7,594 nucleotides of DNA from Acidobacteriota bacterium (GCA_003225595.1 QIAR01000082.1:1-7594), one strand, 5' to 3'. Shown: positions 1-7,173, counted from the stretch's first letter. The notes: generated from the sequence alone by a model not told the origin. Program-made: numbers and translations.

Positions 1-1
1 G

Positions 2-535
2 AAGCTCCGAGATCTCCGCCGGGTATTGTCCCACCCTGTCGCATTAGAGCAATGCCGGGATTTTTTCCTCCGTTTTCCGAAAATCGAGCCGGTGCCCTTT
101 TACGATACGGCGGGAAGCGTGAAGCACGTTATCGAGAAAGGCTTGCGCGATGCAGCGGGAATTGCCGGGCGGCAGGCTGGCGGCGTATACGGTGGAAAGA
201 TTCTTAAGGCCGGAATTGAAGATGATAAACGCAACTTCACGCGATTTTTCCTGATCCGTAAGACGAAGCGCGTTCTGACTGGCGCTAATAAGACCTCAAT
301 CGCTTTCAGCGTGAAGAACGTCCCAGGTGCGTTGTTCAAAGCTCTGAGCGTGTTTGCACTTCGCGACATCAGCCTGAGTAAGATTGAATCACGGCCTATG
401 CGAGGGCGTCCTTGGGAGTACGTTTTCTATGTCGATATCCTTCGTGGCGAAGATGAAGCTGCCCGCAATGCGCTTCATCACCTGGGGGAAGTGGCCGACC
501 TGGTGAAGATCCTAGGAATTTATCGCGCCGCGTGA
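2..535 (+). CDS. pheA: Prephenate dehydratase, C-terminal part (5' end outside window)
   Basis: This enzyme converts prephenate to phenylpyruvate in phenylalanine biosynthesis, in the cytoplasm. The reading frame is open from base 2 and runs 177 residues to TGA at 533-535. The visible protein begins inside the dehydratase domain with VLSHPVALEQC, a conserved stretch. The TTG at 26-28 is therefore an internal leucine codon, not a start. The family's TRF motif is at bases 239-247 (visible residues 80-82), in the context NFTRFF. It is followed by an ACT regulatory domain (about residues 95-177) with the conserved ESRP motif at bases 386-397; in this family ESRP helps form the phenylalanine site for feedback inhibition. 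Whether a chorismate mutase domain is fused at the N-terminus cannot be seen. No clear terminator follows the stop. The family call is firm; only the 5' end is unknown. Confidence 0.93.
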   Translation, partial: KLRDLRRVLSHPVALEQCRDFFLRFPKIEPVPFYDTAGSVKHVIEKGLRDAAGIAGRQAGGVYGGKILKAGIEDDKRNFTRFFLIRKTKRVLTGANKTSIAFSVKNVPGALFKALSVFALRDISLSKIESRPMRGRPWEYVFYVDILRGEDEAARNALHHLGEVADLVKILGIYRAA

Positions 536-705
536 TTCGCCAACCCTTCAACGGAGCTGCGCATTCACTACGACCGGGTTGTTAGAGGGGGAAGCTTGGG
601 ATCTATGATCTCTCCAAATTCACTCCCAAATAAGACCTCCCGTAGCGGCTTTTGGTCATCTGACTAGGCTATTTTGAGAGAACCCTTGAATGCACCTTTG
701 TGATG

Positions 706-734
706 GTTACAAATCCACGCGAAAGGTTTAAAAT
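706..734 (+). promoter_or_regulatory. Candidate sigma-70-type promoter for lon
   Basis: GTTACA (706-711, 4 of 6 to TTGACA) and TAAAAT (729-734, 5 of 6 to TATAAT) are separated by exactly 17 bases. Transcription would start near 741, giving a leader of about 86 bases before lon. The gap from 536 to 826 otherwise holds no gene I can support and only weak inverted repeats. This is a motif match only, and acidobacterial promoters are not well characterised. Confidence 0.4.
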
Positions 735-816
735 CCAACACCCTGCGGAGATCCAACCAGTTAGACTGAATCTTTCCGCAAGACGTCATCATCCAAAACT
801 TGAGCGAGTTACACTC

Positions 817-822
817 AAGGAG
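817..822 (+). promoter_or_regulatory. Ribosome binding site deciding the lon start
   Basis: AAGGAG lies four bases before ATG 827. The frame is also open from a TTG at 800, which lies upstream of this site and would add nine residues (MSELHSRRN), but no comparable purine tract precedes it. The site therefore supports ATG 827. Confidence 0.85.
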
Positions 823-826
823 AAAC

Positions 827-3259
827 ATGGCACAGCCGTCGCGCCCGGAGCGCACCCCGAAAACGAAGGACACCCCACAGGAAGAACGTTCCCTGCCGGT
901 TCTTCCGGTGCGGGATACGGTCCTCTTCCCCCATGCGGTTTTACCCTTGACCGTAGGCCGGGAAAGTTCTGTCCAGTTGATCAATTCTTTAGGCGAAGAC
1001 AAGACCATCGTGGTTGTGGCGCAGCGGGAGGCCCGTGTCGACTCCCCCCAGCCGACTGACCTGTACACCGTTGGCACGCTGGCGGTGGTCCACAAGGTCG
1101 TCAAGATGCCCAACCAGAGTCTCTTCGTCTTTGCGGAAGGCCTGGAGCGGGTCCGGCTAACGGAGTTCACCCAATTGACGCCCTTTATGCGGGGCCGCGT
1201 AGAGCCCGTACCTGAATCCATTCCGCCCAAGGGCTCCGAGGTGGAGGCGCTGCAGCGCAACGTTCTGACACTTTTCCAGCAGATCGTTGCCGGGTCGCCG
1301 ACGCTTTCCGACGAGCTCTCGACAGTGGCGATGAACATCGAAGAGCCCGGCCGGCTAGTGGACTTCATTGCCTCGTCACTGCCGTCACTTTCCACTCCCG
1401 ACAAGCAGGACACGCTGGAAACCACCGACGTACGCGTGCGCTTGGAAAAGATCAATCATCATCTAGCCAAGGAGCTTGAAGTCCAGCAACTGCGCAACAA
1501 GATCCAGTCAGAGGTGCAGGATCGGGTGCAGCAGACGCAGCGCGAGTATTACCTGCGCGAGCAGATGAAGGCCATCCAGAAAGAACTGGGTGAGCAGGAT
1601 GAAGGCCAGCGCGATATTGAAGAGCTAAGGCAGAAGATTGAAGCTGCTGGTATGCCTGATGAAGTCAAGAAGGAGGCATTGAAGGAACTGGGCCGACTTT
1701 CGCGCATGTCACCCATGGCCGCCGATTACTCCGTCACTCGTAATTACATTGAGTGGCTTGCTGTACTGCCGTGGGCTAAGACCTCGGGCGGCGAAGTGGA
1801 TATCAACAAGGCCAAAGAAATCCTCGATGCAGATCATTACGATCTGCAGAAAGTCAAGGATCGCATCCTGGACTACTTGTCCGTCCGCCGTCTCAAACCC
1901 AGCATGAAGGGGCCGATCCTGTGCTTCGTGGGCCCTCCGGGTGTGGGCAAGACTTCGCTGGGCAAATCCATCGCTCGCGCTCTCGGGCGCAAGTTCGTCC
2001 GCATTTCCCTCGGTGGGGTACACGACGAGGCCGAAATTCGTGGTCACCGGCGCACTTATATCGGAGCGTTGCCTGGACAGATTATTCAGGGCATTCGCCG
2101 CGCCGAAACCAAAGACCCTGTCTTCATGCTGGACGAAGTCGATAAGGTGGGGCGCGATTTCCGCGGCGATCCGGCGTCCGCATTGCTGGAAGCGCTCGAT
2201 CCCGAGCAGAACATTTCTTTCCGCGATAACTATCTGGATGTGACATTCGATCTTTCGAAAGTGTTGTTCATCACTACAGCCAATATGCTGGATCCGGTCG
2301 CAGAGCCGCTTCGCGATCGCATGGAAATCATCGAGCTGCAGGGTTACACCGAAGAGGAAAAAGTTCACATCGCAGTCCAGTATTTAGTTCCGCGCCAGAT
2401 CGAGGAAAACGGCATTACCAAGGAGCAAATCGAGTTCCCCGAAGAAGCGATCCGCTACGTTATTCGTCACTACACGCATGAAGCCGGGGTTCGTAACCTG
2501 GAGCGCAATATCGGCACCATTTGCCGCAAGCAGGCGCGCCGCTTGGCGGAAGGAAAAACCGAGCCGCTGATCGTCACCAAAGAGGTGGTGCAGGAGTTTC
2601 TTGGGGGCATCAAGATTCGTACCGAAGGCGAAATCGCCGAGCGCACGAAGCGGGCAGGTGTGGCCGTCGGTCTGGCCTGGACTCCGGCCGGTGGCGATGT
2701 TCTGTTCGTCGAAGCCAATAGTATGAAGGGCAAAGGCACCTTCACCATGACCGGGCAGATCGGTCAAGTGATGCAGGAATCGATGCAGGCCGCCCTTACA
2801 TGGGTGCGGTCGAATGCGGCCCAGCTCGGGATCCCGGAGAATTTCTTCGCCGATCACGACATCCACATGCACGTCCCTGCCGGCGCCATCCCTAAAGACG
2901 GGCCGTCCGCCGGCGTGACTATGGCGACCGCGCTGGTGTCGCTGCTAACGGAACGTCCTGTGCGGCCCTATACCGCGATGACCGGTGAAATCACACTGAG
3001 CGGGAACGTGTTGCCGGTTGGCGGCATCAAGGAAAAGGTTTTGGCGGCCAAGCGCGCCGGGGTGCGCGACGTGATTCTCCCGGCGGAAAACAAGATGAAC
3101 GTAGACGAGGATCTGACTCCCGAGCAACTCGAAAACCTCAACGTGCATTACGTGAAGAGGATTGATGAAGTGCTCGAGATCGCATTGCCCTCGACCCCGC
3201 GTGAGGAGAAACAAGATGCCGAGGAGCGGGAAAAAGTGCTCACGCAGCCGGTGGCTTAG
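827..3259 (+). CDS. lon: ATP-dependent protease Lon (LonA type), complete
   Basis: Lon is a cytoplasmic AAA+ serine protease that unfolds and degrades misfolded and selected regulatory proteins, working as a hexameric ring. The protein has 810 residues, slightly longer than E. coli Lon (784). A charged, proline-rich tail (1-22) is followed by the Lon substrate-binding N-domain (about 23-215, starting LPVLPVRDTVLFP), a helical coiled-coil linker (about 218-295) and the AAA+ module (about 300-600). Walker A is GPPGVGKTS at 369-377 (Lys375) and Walker B is FMLDE ending at Asp436-Glu437. The protease domain (about 605-797) carries the Ser-Lys dyad: Ser694 in KDGPSAG and Lys737, the second lysine of GGIKEK. 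The 43-residue spacing matches E. coli Ser679/Lys722. All key residues are present, so the enzyme should be active. It lies 291 bases after pheA, probably has its own promoter, and ends 28 bases from a convergent gene. No CIRCE element or convincing heat-shock promoter is visible. Confidence 0.98.
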   Translation: MAQPSRPERTPKTKDTPQEERSLPVLPVRDTVLFPHAVLPLTVGRESSVQLINSLGEDKTIVVVAQREARVDSPQPTDLYTVGTLAVVHKVVKMPNQSLFVFAEGLERVRLTEFTQLTPFMRGRVEPVPESIPPKGSEVEALQRNVLTLFQQIVAGSPTLSDELSTVAMNIEEPGRLVDFIASSLPSLSTPDKQDTLETTDVRVRLEKINHHLAKELEVQQLRNKIQSEVQDRVQQTQREYYLREQMKAIQKELGEQDEGQRDIEELRQKIEAAGMPDEVKKEALKELGRLSRMSPMAADYSVTRNYIEWLAVLPWAKTSGGEVDINKAKEILDADHYDLQKVKDRILDYLSVRRLKPSMKGPILCFVGPPGVGKTSLGKSIARALGRKFVRISLGGVHDEAEIRGHRRTYIGALPGQIIQGIRRAETKDPVFMLDEVDKVGRDFRGDPASALLEALDPEQNISFRDNYLDVTFDLSKVLFITTANMLDPVAEPLRDRMEIIELQGYTEEEKVHIAVQYLVPRQIEENGITKEQIEFPEEAIRYVIRHYTHEAGVRNLERNIGTICRKQARRLAEGKTEPLIVTKEVVQEFLGGIKIRTEGEIAERTKRAGVAVGLAWTPAGGDVLFVEANSMKGKGTFTMTGQIGQVMQESMQAALTWVRSNAAQLGIPENFFADHDIHMHVPAGAIPKDGPSAGVTMATALVSLLTERPVRPYTAMTGEITLSGNVLPVGGIKEKVLAAKRAGVRDVILPAENKMNVDEDLTPEQLENLNVHYVKRIDEVLEIALPSTPREEKQDAEEREKVLTQPVA

Positions 3260-3287
3260 ATTGTTTGCTCACAGTCTGCGGAAGCGT

Positions 3288-3707
3288 TCAGATGAAATTA
3301 ACCTTGTGAACGTTCTTGTTTACGATGAAGATGCGAACATTGTTGCTCTTGGGATCAGCGGGGAAGAGAAAGAACCCGGGTTTCTGAGGATTGTAGGCCT
3401 CGCTCGTGCCAACCAGTTTTTCACCATCTTTGAAGAGGATCTCGATTTTCCTGCCGTGCCGCTGGCCTTCCATTGACCTGGATTCCTGGTGTTCGCTATT
3501 GCCGGCGAAATCCTTAACAAAGAAAACTGCTTTGAGATCCTTCACGGCCACCTCTGTTCCCCGCTGTTGGAGCGGGTCTTCTTCAGGCAAAATGCGGAAT
3601 GAGGGTTTCAGCGTTGAGAAATCGTAAATATAGCCCTTCTCTCGACGACCATCCAGGTAGGCGACAATCGCCTTATTCAGTTGGTGAGCTTTTGGAGGGG
3701 TCGCCAT
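3288..3707 (-). CDS. Small two-repeat protein, probably DUF6982-like, function unknown
   Basis: The 139-residue protein has no signal peptide or membrane segment, so it is probably cytoplasmic. It consists of two copies of one module, residues 12-64 and 87-139, which align without gaps at an offset of 75. Matched positions include Asp19-Gly20 with Asp94-Gly95, Gly25 with Gly100, Lys34-Pro35 with Lys109-Pro110, Phe37 with Phe112, Pro41 with Pro116, Lys56 with Lys131, Val61 with Val136 and Phe63 with Phe138. The alternating hydrophobic pattern suggests small beta-barrels. The second copy, with DGE...VGTSEAYNPQKPGFFLFPAD, resembles what I recall as DUF6982 domains; this family name is from memory. 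ATG at 3707-3705 is chosen because residues before it look unlike the family, although a TTG at 3731-3729 in the same frame would add eight residues. Neither has a good Shine-Dalgarno. It is convergent with lon and divergent from aspS, so probably a single-gene unit. I do not know its function. Confidence 0.8.
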   Translation of the reverse strand: MATPPKAHQLNKAIVAYLDGRREKGYIYDFSTLKPSFRILPEEDPLQQRGTEVAVKDLKAVFFVKDFAGNSEHQESRSMEGQRHGRKIEILFKDGEKLVGTSEAYNPQKPGFFLFPADPKSNNVRIFIVNKNVHKVNFI

Positions 3708-3727
3708 CTGGCTGCAAGCGTGTGCAG

Positions 3728-3759
3728 GCAAATGCTAACAGATTTGGGTGAGCACTTGC
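3728..3759. repeat. Imperfect 9-base inverted repeat between divergent genes
   Basis: GCAAATGCT (3728-3736) and AGCACTTGC (3751-3759) are inverted copies matching at 8 of 9 positions, separated by 14 bases. The repeat lies 21-52 bases upstream of the minus-strand gene start at 3707 and ends about 40 bases upstream of the aspS -10 box. It could be an operator for one or both genes, a hairpin in the leader of the minus-strand gene, or chance. There is no T-tract on either strand, so it is not a typical terminator. Confidence 0.4.
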
Positions 3760-3799
3760 TCTATCGACGCCGGGCTGCGAATGGTCCCTCGCGGCCATT

Positions 3800-3805
3800 T
3801 ATAAT
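3800..3805 (+). promoter_or_regulatory. Consensus -10 box for aspS
   Basis: A perfect TATAAT lies 36 bases before the aspS start codon. Transcription would begin near 3812, leaving a leader of about 30 bases. No good TTGACA-like -35 is present at 16-18 bases upstream, so promoter strength is uncertain. The surrounding ATTTATAAT also reads TATAAA on the minus strand (3803-3798), so the same AT-rich patch could serve the divergent gene. Confidence 0.55.
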
Positions 3806-3826
3806 CCCCCTTCGGCTTCGGCAGTT

Positions 3827-3834
3827 AAAAAGGG
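3827..3834 (+). promoter_or_regulatory. Ribosome binding site supporting the TTG start of aspS
   Basis: AAAAAGGG ends seven bases before TTG 3842, a normal distance. No ATG, GTG or other TTG occurs in this frame between the upstream stop at 3749 and 3842, so this site and the TTG decide the start. Confidence 0.7.
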
Positions 3835-3841
3835 CAATCTA

Positions 3842-5707
3842 TTGCTGGATTTCTTAGGCGACTTACGGCGCACTCATATGTGTGGGGTCCTGCGCTCCTC
3901 TGATGCCGGCAAAAAAGCCGTGCTCATGGGATGGGTAAACCGGCGCCGCGACCTCGGCAATCTCGTCTTCATCGACGTGCGCGACCGTACTGGCGTGACC
4001 CAGGTCGTCTGCAACAAGGAGCTGAACCCGGCGATTCACGAGAAAGCCAGCCGCCTGCGCAACGAGTACGTCATTGCCGCCATCGGCACGGTCAAGCAGC
4101 GCGAGCCGAATACGATCAATAGGAATATTCCGACGGGCGAAATTGAACTGGTCGCGGAAGAGCTGCGCATCCTGAACGAAGCCAAACAGCCACCGTTTCT
4201 TCCCGGCGACACCGTGCTGCCGAACGAAGAACTTCGTCTTAAATACCGCTATATTGATCTGCGCCGTGACGCCATGCAGTTCAATCTCGAGCTGCGGCAC
4301 AAAGTTGCGATTGCGATTCGCAGCTATCTCTCATCGCAAGGCTTCTTCGAAATCGAGACGCCCTTCATGACGCGCTCCACGCCCGAGGGGGCGCGCGATT
4401 ACCTCGTTCCCAGCCGGGTGCAGCCGGGATCTTTCTATGCGCTGCCGCAATCGCCGCAACTGTTCAAGCAGATTCTGATGATCTCGGGCTGCGACAAATA
4501 CTTTCAGATTGTGCGCTGCTTCCGCGACGAAGATCTGCGAGCCGACCGCCAGCCAGAATTTACCCAGATCGATCTGGAGATGTCTTATCCGCAACCAGAG
4601 CGTGTCTGGGAGGTCGTCGAAGGCTTTCTTTCTGCTGCTTTCAAGACCGCCGGCTACGAGATTAAGACGCCGTTCCCGCGCATGAGCTATGACGAAGCGA
4701 TCCGCCTGTACGGCAGCGACAAGCCCGATATGCGCCTGCCCGCGATGAACGATGTGCGAGAGGCGTTCACGGCGGAAAACTTTCAGGCCCTTGCCGTGAA
4801 TCCGAACCTGCCGGTCATGGCGATCCGCATCCCGAAAGTTGGCGAGCTTTCGCGCAAAGAGCGCGACGAAATCAAGCCGCTCTTCACTGGGAAGGGCAAC
4901 GCCAAGCTGTTTGAAGATTTCAAGCGGCTGGAGAAGTCGTTCCCGGACTCTGCCGCGAAGATTCGCGCGAAGAGCAGCGCTGAAACTGACGACCTGATCG
5001 TTATAGTTGCGGGCGACGACAAACTGGCCGAGCATCCGTCCGAAGGCGGCGTGAAACCTGAGGTCAAACAACACGATCATGCGGTCTACACCGCCGCGGG
5101 CTTGTTGCGTGTTGCGCTGGCGCAGAAATACGCCTCTAGGCATCGACTTTTTGAGAAGACTGGCAATGCGTCTGTGGATTTCCGCTTTCTCTGGGTTACC
5201 GATTTTCCCATGTTCGAATGGGACGAGGAAGGCAAGCGCTGGGCGGCTGCGCATCATCCATTTACTTCGCCGCACGAGCGCGACATGGAGAAGCTATCCG
5301 GAGGACTAGATGCTGCGGAAGACCCTAACTCGCCGCTTGCAGCAGTACGGGCGCTGGCCTACGACGTAGTGCTGAACGGCACTGAACTGGGCTCGGGCTC
5401 GATCCGTATTCACCGTCAAGACATTCAGCGCAAGATTTTCCACGCGCTTGGCATGACCGAAGACGAAGCCCGCGCCCGCTTTGGATTCTTTCTCGAGGCG
5501 CTAGAATACGGCACGCCGCCTCACGGCGGTATTGCGCTTGGCCTCGACCGCATCGTGATGATCCTTGCCGGCGCCGAGAGCCTGCGCGAAGTGATTCCGT
5601 TTCCGAAGACGGCGCGGGCTGTTGACCTGATGGTGGATGCGCCGACTCCGGTGAGCGAGGCGCAATTGAAGGAGCTGGGGATACAGATTCGCAAGGCGAG
5701 GGAGTGA
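3842..5707 (+). CDS. aspS: Aspartyl-tRNA synthetase, bacterial type, complete
   Basis: This enzyme charges tRNA-Asp with aspartate in the cytoplasm and is a class IIb synthetase. It has 621 residues, slightly longer than the usual 585-600. The anticodon-binding OB-fold is at about 15-115. The catalytic core carries motif 1 around 167-190 (ETPFMTRSTPEGARDY), motif 2 at 227-240 (FRDEDLRADRQPEF, Arg228) and motif 3 around 563-571 with Arg570 in GLDRI. The bacterial GAD insertion lies at about 300-420. The start is TTG 3842: the first internal ATG (codon 13, base 3878) falls after the conserved RTH of the N-terminus, and a ribosome binding site precedes the TTG. In the OB-fold, RRRDLG (Leu38) and Asn90 resemble discriminating enzymes such as E. 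coli AspRS rather than the RRRDHG type of Asp/Asn-charging enzymes. The stop overlaps the next gene by four bases, suggesting cotranscription. Confidence 0.98.
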   Translation: MLDFLGDLRRTHMCGVLRSSDAGKKAVLMGWVNRRRDLGNLVFIDVRDRTGVTQVVCNKELNPAIHEKASRLRNEYVIAAIGTVKQREPNTINRNIPTGEIELVAEELRILNEAKQPPFLPGDTVLPNEELRLKYRYIDLRRDAMQFNLELRHKVAIAIRSYLSSQGFFEIETPFMTRSTPEGARDYLVPSRVQPGSFYALPQSPQLFKQILMISGCDKYFQIVRCFRDEDLRADRQPEFTQIDLEMSYPQPERVWEVVEGFLSAAFKTAGYEIKTPFPRMSYDEAIRLYGSDKPDMRLPAMNDVREAFTAENFQALAVNPNLPVMAIRIPKVGELSRKERDEIKPLFTGKGNAKLFEDFKRLEKSFPDSAAKIRAKSSAETDDLIVIVAGDDKLAEHPSEGGVKPEVKQHDHAVYTAAGLLRVALAQKYASRHRLFEKTGNASVDFRFLWVTDFPMFEWDEEGKRWAAAHHPFTSPHERDMEKLSGGLDAAEDPNSPLAAVRALAYDVVLNGTELGSGSIRIHRQDIQRKIFHALGMTEDEARARFGFFLEALEYGTPPHGGIALGLDRIVMILAGAESLREVIPFPKTARAVDLMVDAPTPVSEAQLKELGIQIRKARE

Positions 5708-6294
5708 ATTTGGTGAGAGCGGGTAGACCGTTCCGTATAGCCGCGGCTGCTGCAGGGGCTGTTGTGTTTCTGGGTGTGGGCGGATGGTTTTTCCTGCAAC
5801 ACTCGCTCCAACTTGCGTTTTCGCCGACCGCTTTCAAAGCGGTGGAGACGGTCTTCAAGAAAGCGGTATCCGACATCGTTGTACTGAGGAGACAGGACCA
5901 AACGAGAACACTGCCTCCGAATGGTTACGCAGTTGCCTACGAAAAAGATCCGGCGGGCTTTCAAGCAGACGCTAAACTCGCAGATACATGGATGAGCGCG
6001 ATATCATTGGCGGAAGCAGTTTTCAACCACGGGCCGGACGGAAACTGGGTTCGAAGGGCTGACGACATTCGGACCGTCACAACCGACCACCGCACCGATG
6101 CTTGGGGTCATCCGTTCTGTGTGCTTCGGCGGGAGCATGTCCTCGCGGTTGTCAGCGCTGGCCCGGCTGCTCCCACTGTGCCGAATTGCAAGGACATTTC
6201 GATCAAGGCTTCCGAACTGGCGCAGCTCCCTCATCGAAAGCTCCTTGAGACTCCCGGCGGAGCTTTGCTCTTGGTAACAGAGAAGGCATACTGA
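5704..6294 (+). CDS. Membrane-anchored hypothetical protein with pseudopilin-like motif
   Basis: The 196-residue protein starts at GTG 5704, overlapping the aspS stop as GTGA, with the purine-rich GGCGAGGGA just upstream. Another GTG at 5713 is possible. One membrane segment at about 11-36 follows a short basic N-terminus (Arg5, Arg8, Arg11), predicting a cytoplasmic N-end and a periplasmic or outside body. The body contains DAWGHPFC at 132-139 and, 12 residues later, SAGP at 151-154. This pattern resembles the D-x-WG-x-P...S-x-G end of GspG-type pseudopilins and related anchored proteins. The usual prepilin cleavage site (Gly before Phe, with Glu at +5) is not seen, so it is not a standard pilin. 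Cys138 and Cys162 could form a disulfide. The gene sits between aspS and a methyltransferase gene and is probably cotranscribed with both. I do not recognise a named family, and the function is unknown. Confidence 0.75.
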   Translation: MNLVRAGRPFRIAAAAAGAVVFLGVGGWFFLQHSLQLAFSPTAFKAVETVFKKAVSDIVVLRRQDQTRTLPPNGYAVAYEKDPAGFQADAKLADTWMSAISLAEAVFNHGPDGNWVRRADDIRTVTTDHRTDAWGHPFCVLRREHVLAVVSAGPAAPTVPNCKDISIKASELAQLPHRKLLETPGGALLLVTEKAY

Positions 6295-6300
6295 GCGGCC

Positions 6301-7098
6301 ATGCCCGTCAAGGATTCCACACAGCGCTTCTCTTCTCGCGTCGAAGACTACGTCCGCCATCGTCCTGGATATCCGCCACAGATCATCCAACTTCTGAAGA
6401 CCGAGTGCGGACTCACGTCCGATTCCGTCATCGCCGACGTCGCCTCTGGCACGGGAATCCTCACTCGCATGTTTCTTGACCATGGCAACCGTGTCTTCGC
6501 GGTGGAACCGAATGCTGAAATGCGCCAGGCGGGGGAACGGCTACTGGCAGCCCATCCAAATTTCATCAGCGCCGATGGTACGGCCGAGGCAACAACTCTG
6601 GAAGATCACTGCGTCGACTTCGTCATCGCTGCCCAGGCTGCACACTGGTTTGATCGCGATAGAGCACGACGCGAGTTCGTGCGTATTCTCAAACCGGGCG
6701 GCTGGTGCGTGCTCATCTGGAATGAGCGCCGCACCGACTCGACTCCTTTTCTCCGGGAGTACGAAAAGTTATTGCTCACCTACGGTACCGATTACAAAGA
6801 AGTGCGGCACGAGCGTACTACGGCTAATATCGATATCTTCTTCACGCCTTCGCCATTCAAGAGCCGCGTTTTTGAAATGCGCCAGGAATTTGATTACGCC
6901 GGGTTTCACGGCCGCCTGCTATCGTCCTCTTACATCCCGCAGGTGGGACACGCCAATTACGCACCGATGTTGAAAGAATTGGGAAGAATTTTCGATGTGT
7001 ATCAGGTCCACGGACGCGTAGGACTTGAATACGACACGCGGGTTTACTACGGGCAGCTAACGAAAAAGCTAACCACAGAGGACACAGAGGATCATTGA
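6301..7098 (+). CDS. Class I SAM-dependent methyltransferase, substrate unknown
   Basis: The protein is a 265-residue soluble Rossmann-fold methyltransferase of the broad UbiE/Methyltransf_11 group. Motif I is VIADVASGTG (43-52), the acidic end of strand 2 is Glu69 in FAVEPN, strand 4 has Asp107 followed by AQAAHWFD (111-118), and KPGG is at 131-134. The HWF signature occurs in many uncharacterised bacterial members and does not reveal the acceptor. ATG 6301 is six bases after the preceding stop and has only a weak ribosome binding site, so translation may be coupled to the upstream gene. The natural family end appears to be near YYGQL (249-253). The final residues TTEDTEDH are encoded by a CACAGAGGA repeat, so the tail is probably acquired and disordered. 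Small-molecule, lipid/quinone or tRNA substrates all remain possible. Confidence 0.9.
   Translation: MPVKDSTQRFSSRVEDYVRHRPGYPPQIIQLLKTECGLTSDSVIADVASGTGILTRMFLDHGNRVFAVEPNAEMRQAGERLLAAHPNFISADGTAEATTLEDHCVDFVIAAQAAHWFDRDRARREFVRILKPGGWCVLIWNERRTDSTPFLREYEKLLLTYGTDYKEVRHERTTANIDIFFTPSPFKSRVFEMRQEFDYAGFHGRLLSSSYIPQVGHANYAPMLKELGRIFDVYQVHGRVGLEYDTRVYYGQLTKKLTTEDTEDH
7074..7091. repeat. Tandem CACAGAGGA repeat, likely part of a dispersed repeat family
   Basis: Two exact 9-base units, CACAGAGGA, stand head to tail at 7074-7082 and 7083-7091, preceded by CTAAC. The unit length is a multiple of three, so the repeat is read in frame as TED-TED at the end of the methyltransferase gene. From memory, elements of the form ACCACAGAGGACACAGAGG are scattered between genes in acidobacteria and some other phyla; copies elsewhere cannot be seen here. 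Confidence 0.7.
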
Positions 7099-7173
7099 GA
7101 AACAGCTTGGTGAAAAAGCAGGAATCTGGCTGCTTCAGAGAATCTGATGAGAAACGTGGCGACCCGCGCCCAC

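Noticed and set aside
541..581. CAACCC/GGGTTG inverted repeat after pheA as a terminator
   Set aside because: The stem is only 6 pairs with a 29-base loop, and no T-tract follows.
683..714. CCCTTGAA upstream of lon resembling the -35 of a sigma-32 heat-shock promoter
   Set aside because: No CCCCAT-like -10 occurs at the proper distance, and sigma-32 consensus may not apply in this phylum. A sigma-70-type match slightly downstream is better.
664..1455. Long open frame on the minus strand over the start of lon (263 codons)
   Set aside because: It is antisense to the clearly coding lon N-domain, is serine/threonine/arginine rich without recognisable motifs, and has no supporting ribosome binding site.
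1709..2368. 219-codon minus-strand open frame opposite the Lon AAA+ module
   Set aside because: It mirrors the codon pattern of lon and shows no family motif.
3260..3287. Bidirectional terminator between lon and the convergent gene
   Set aside because: The 28-base gap has no stem with a T-tract on either strand.
3730..3757. CIRCE-like heat-shock element between the divergent genes
   Set aside because: The arms do not match TTAGCACTC/GAGTGCTAA and the spacer is not 9 bases. It is reported only as an unassigned inverted repeat.
4331..5275. 314-codon open frame on the minus strand inside aspS
   Set aside because: It is fully antisense to conserved AspRS motifs. Its composition is what the complement of a GC-biased gene gives, and no domain is recognisable.
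7116..7135. AAGCAG/CTGCTT hairpin after the methyltransferase gene as a terminator
   Set aside because: The stem is only 6 pairs and is followed by CAGAGAATC rather than a run of T.
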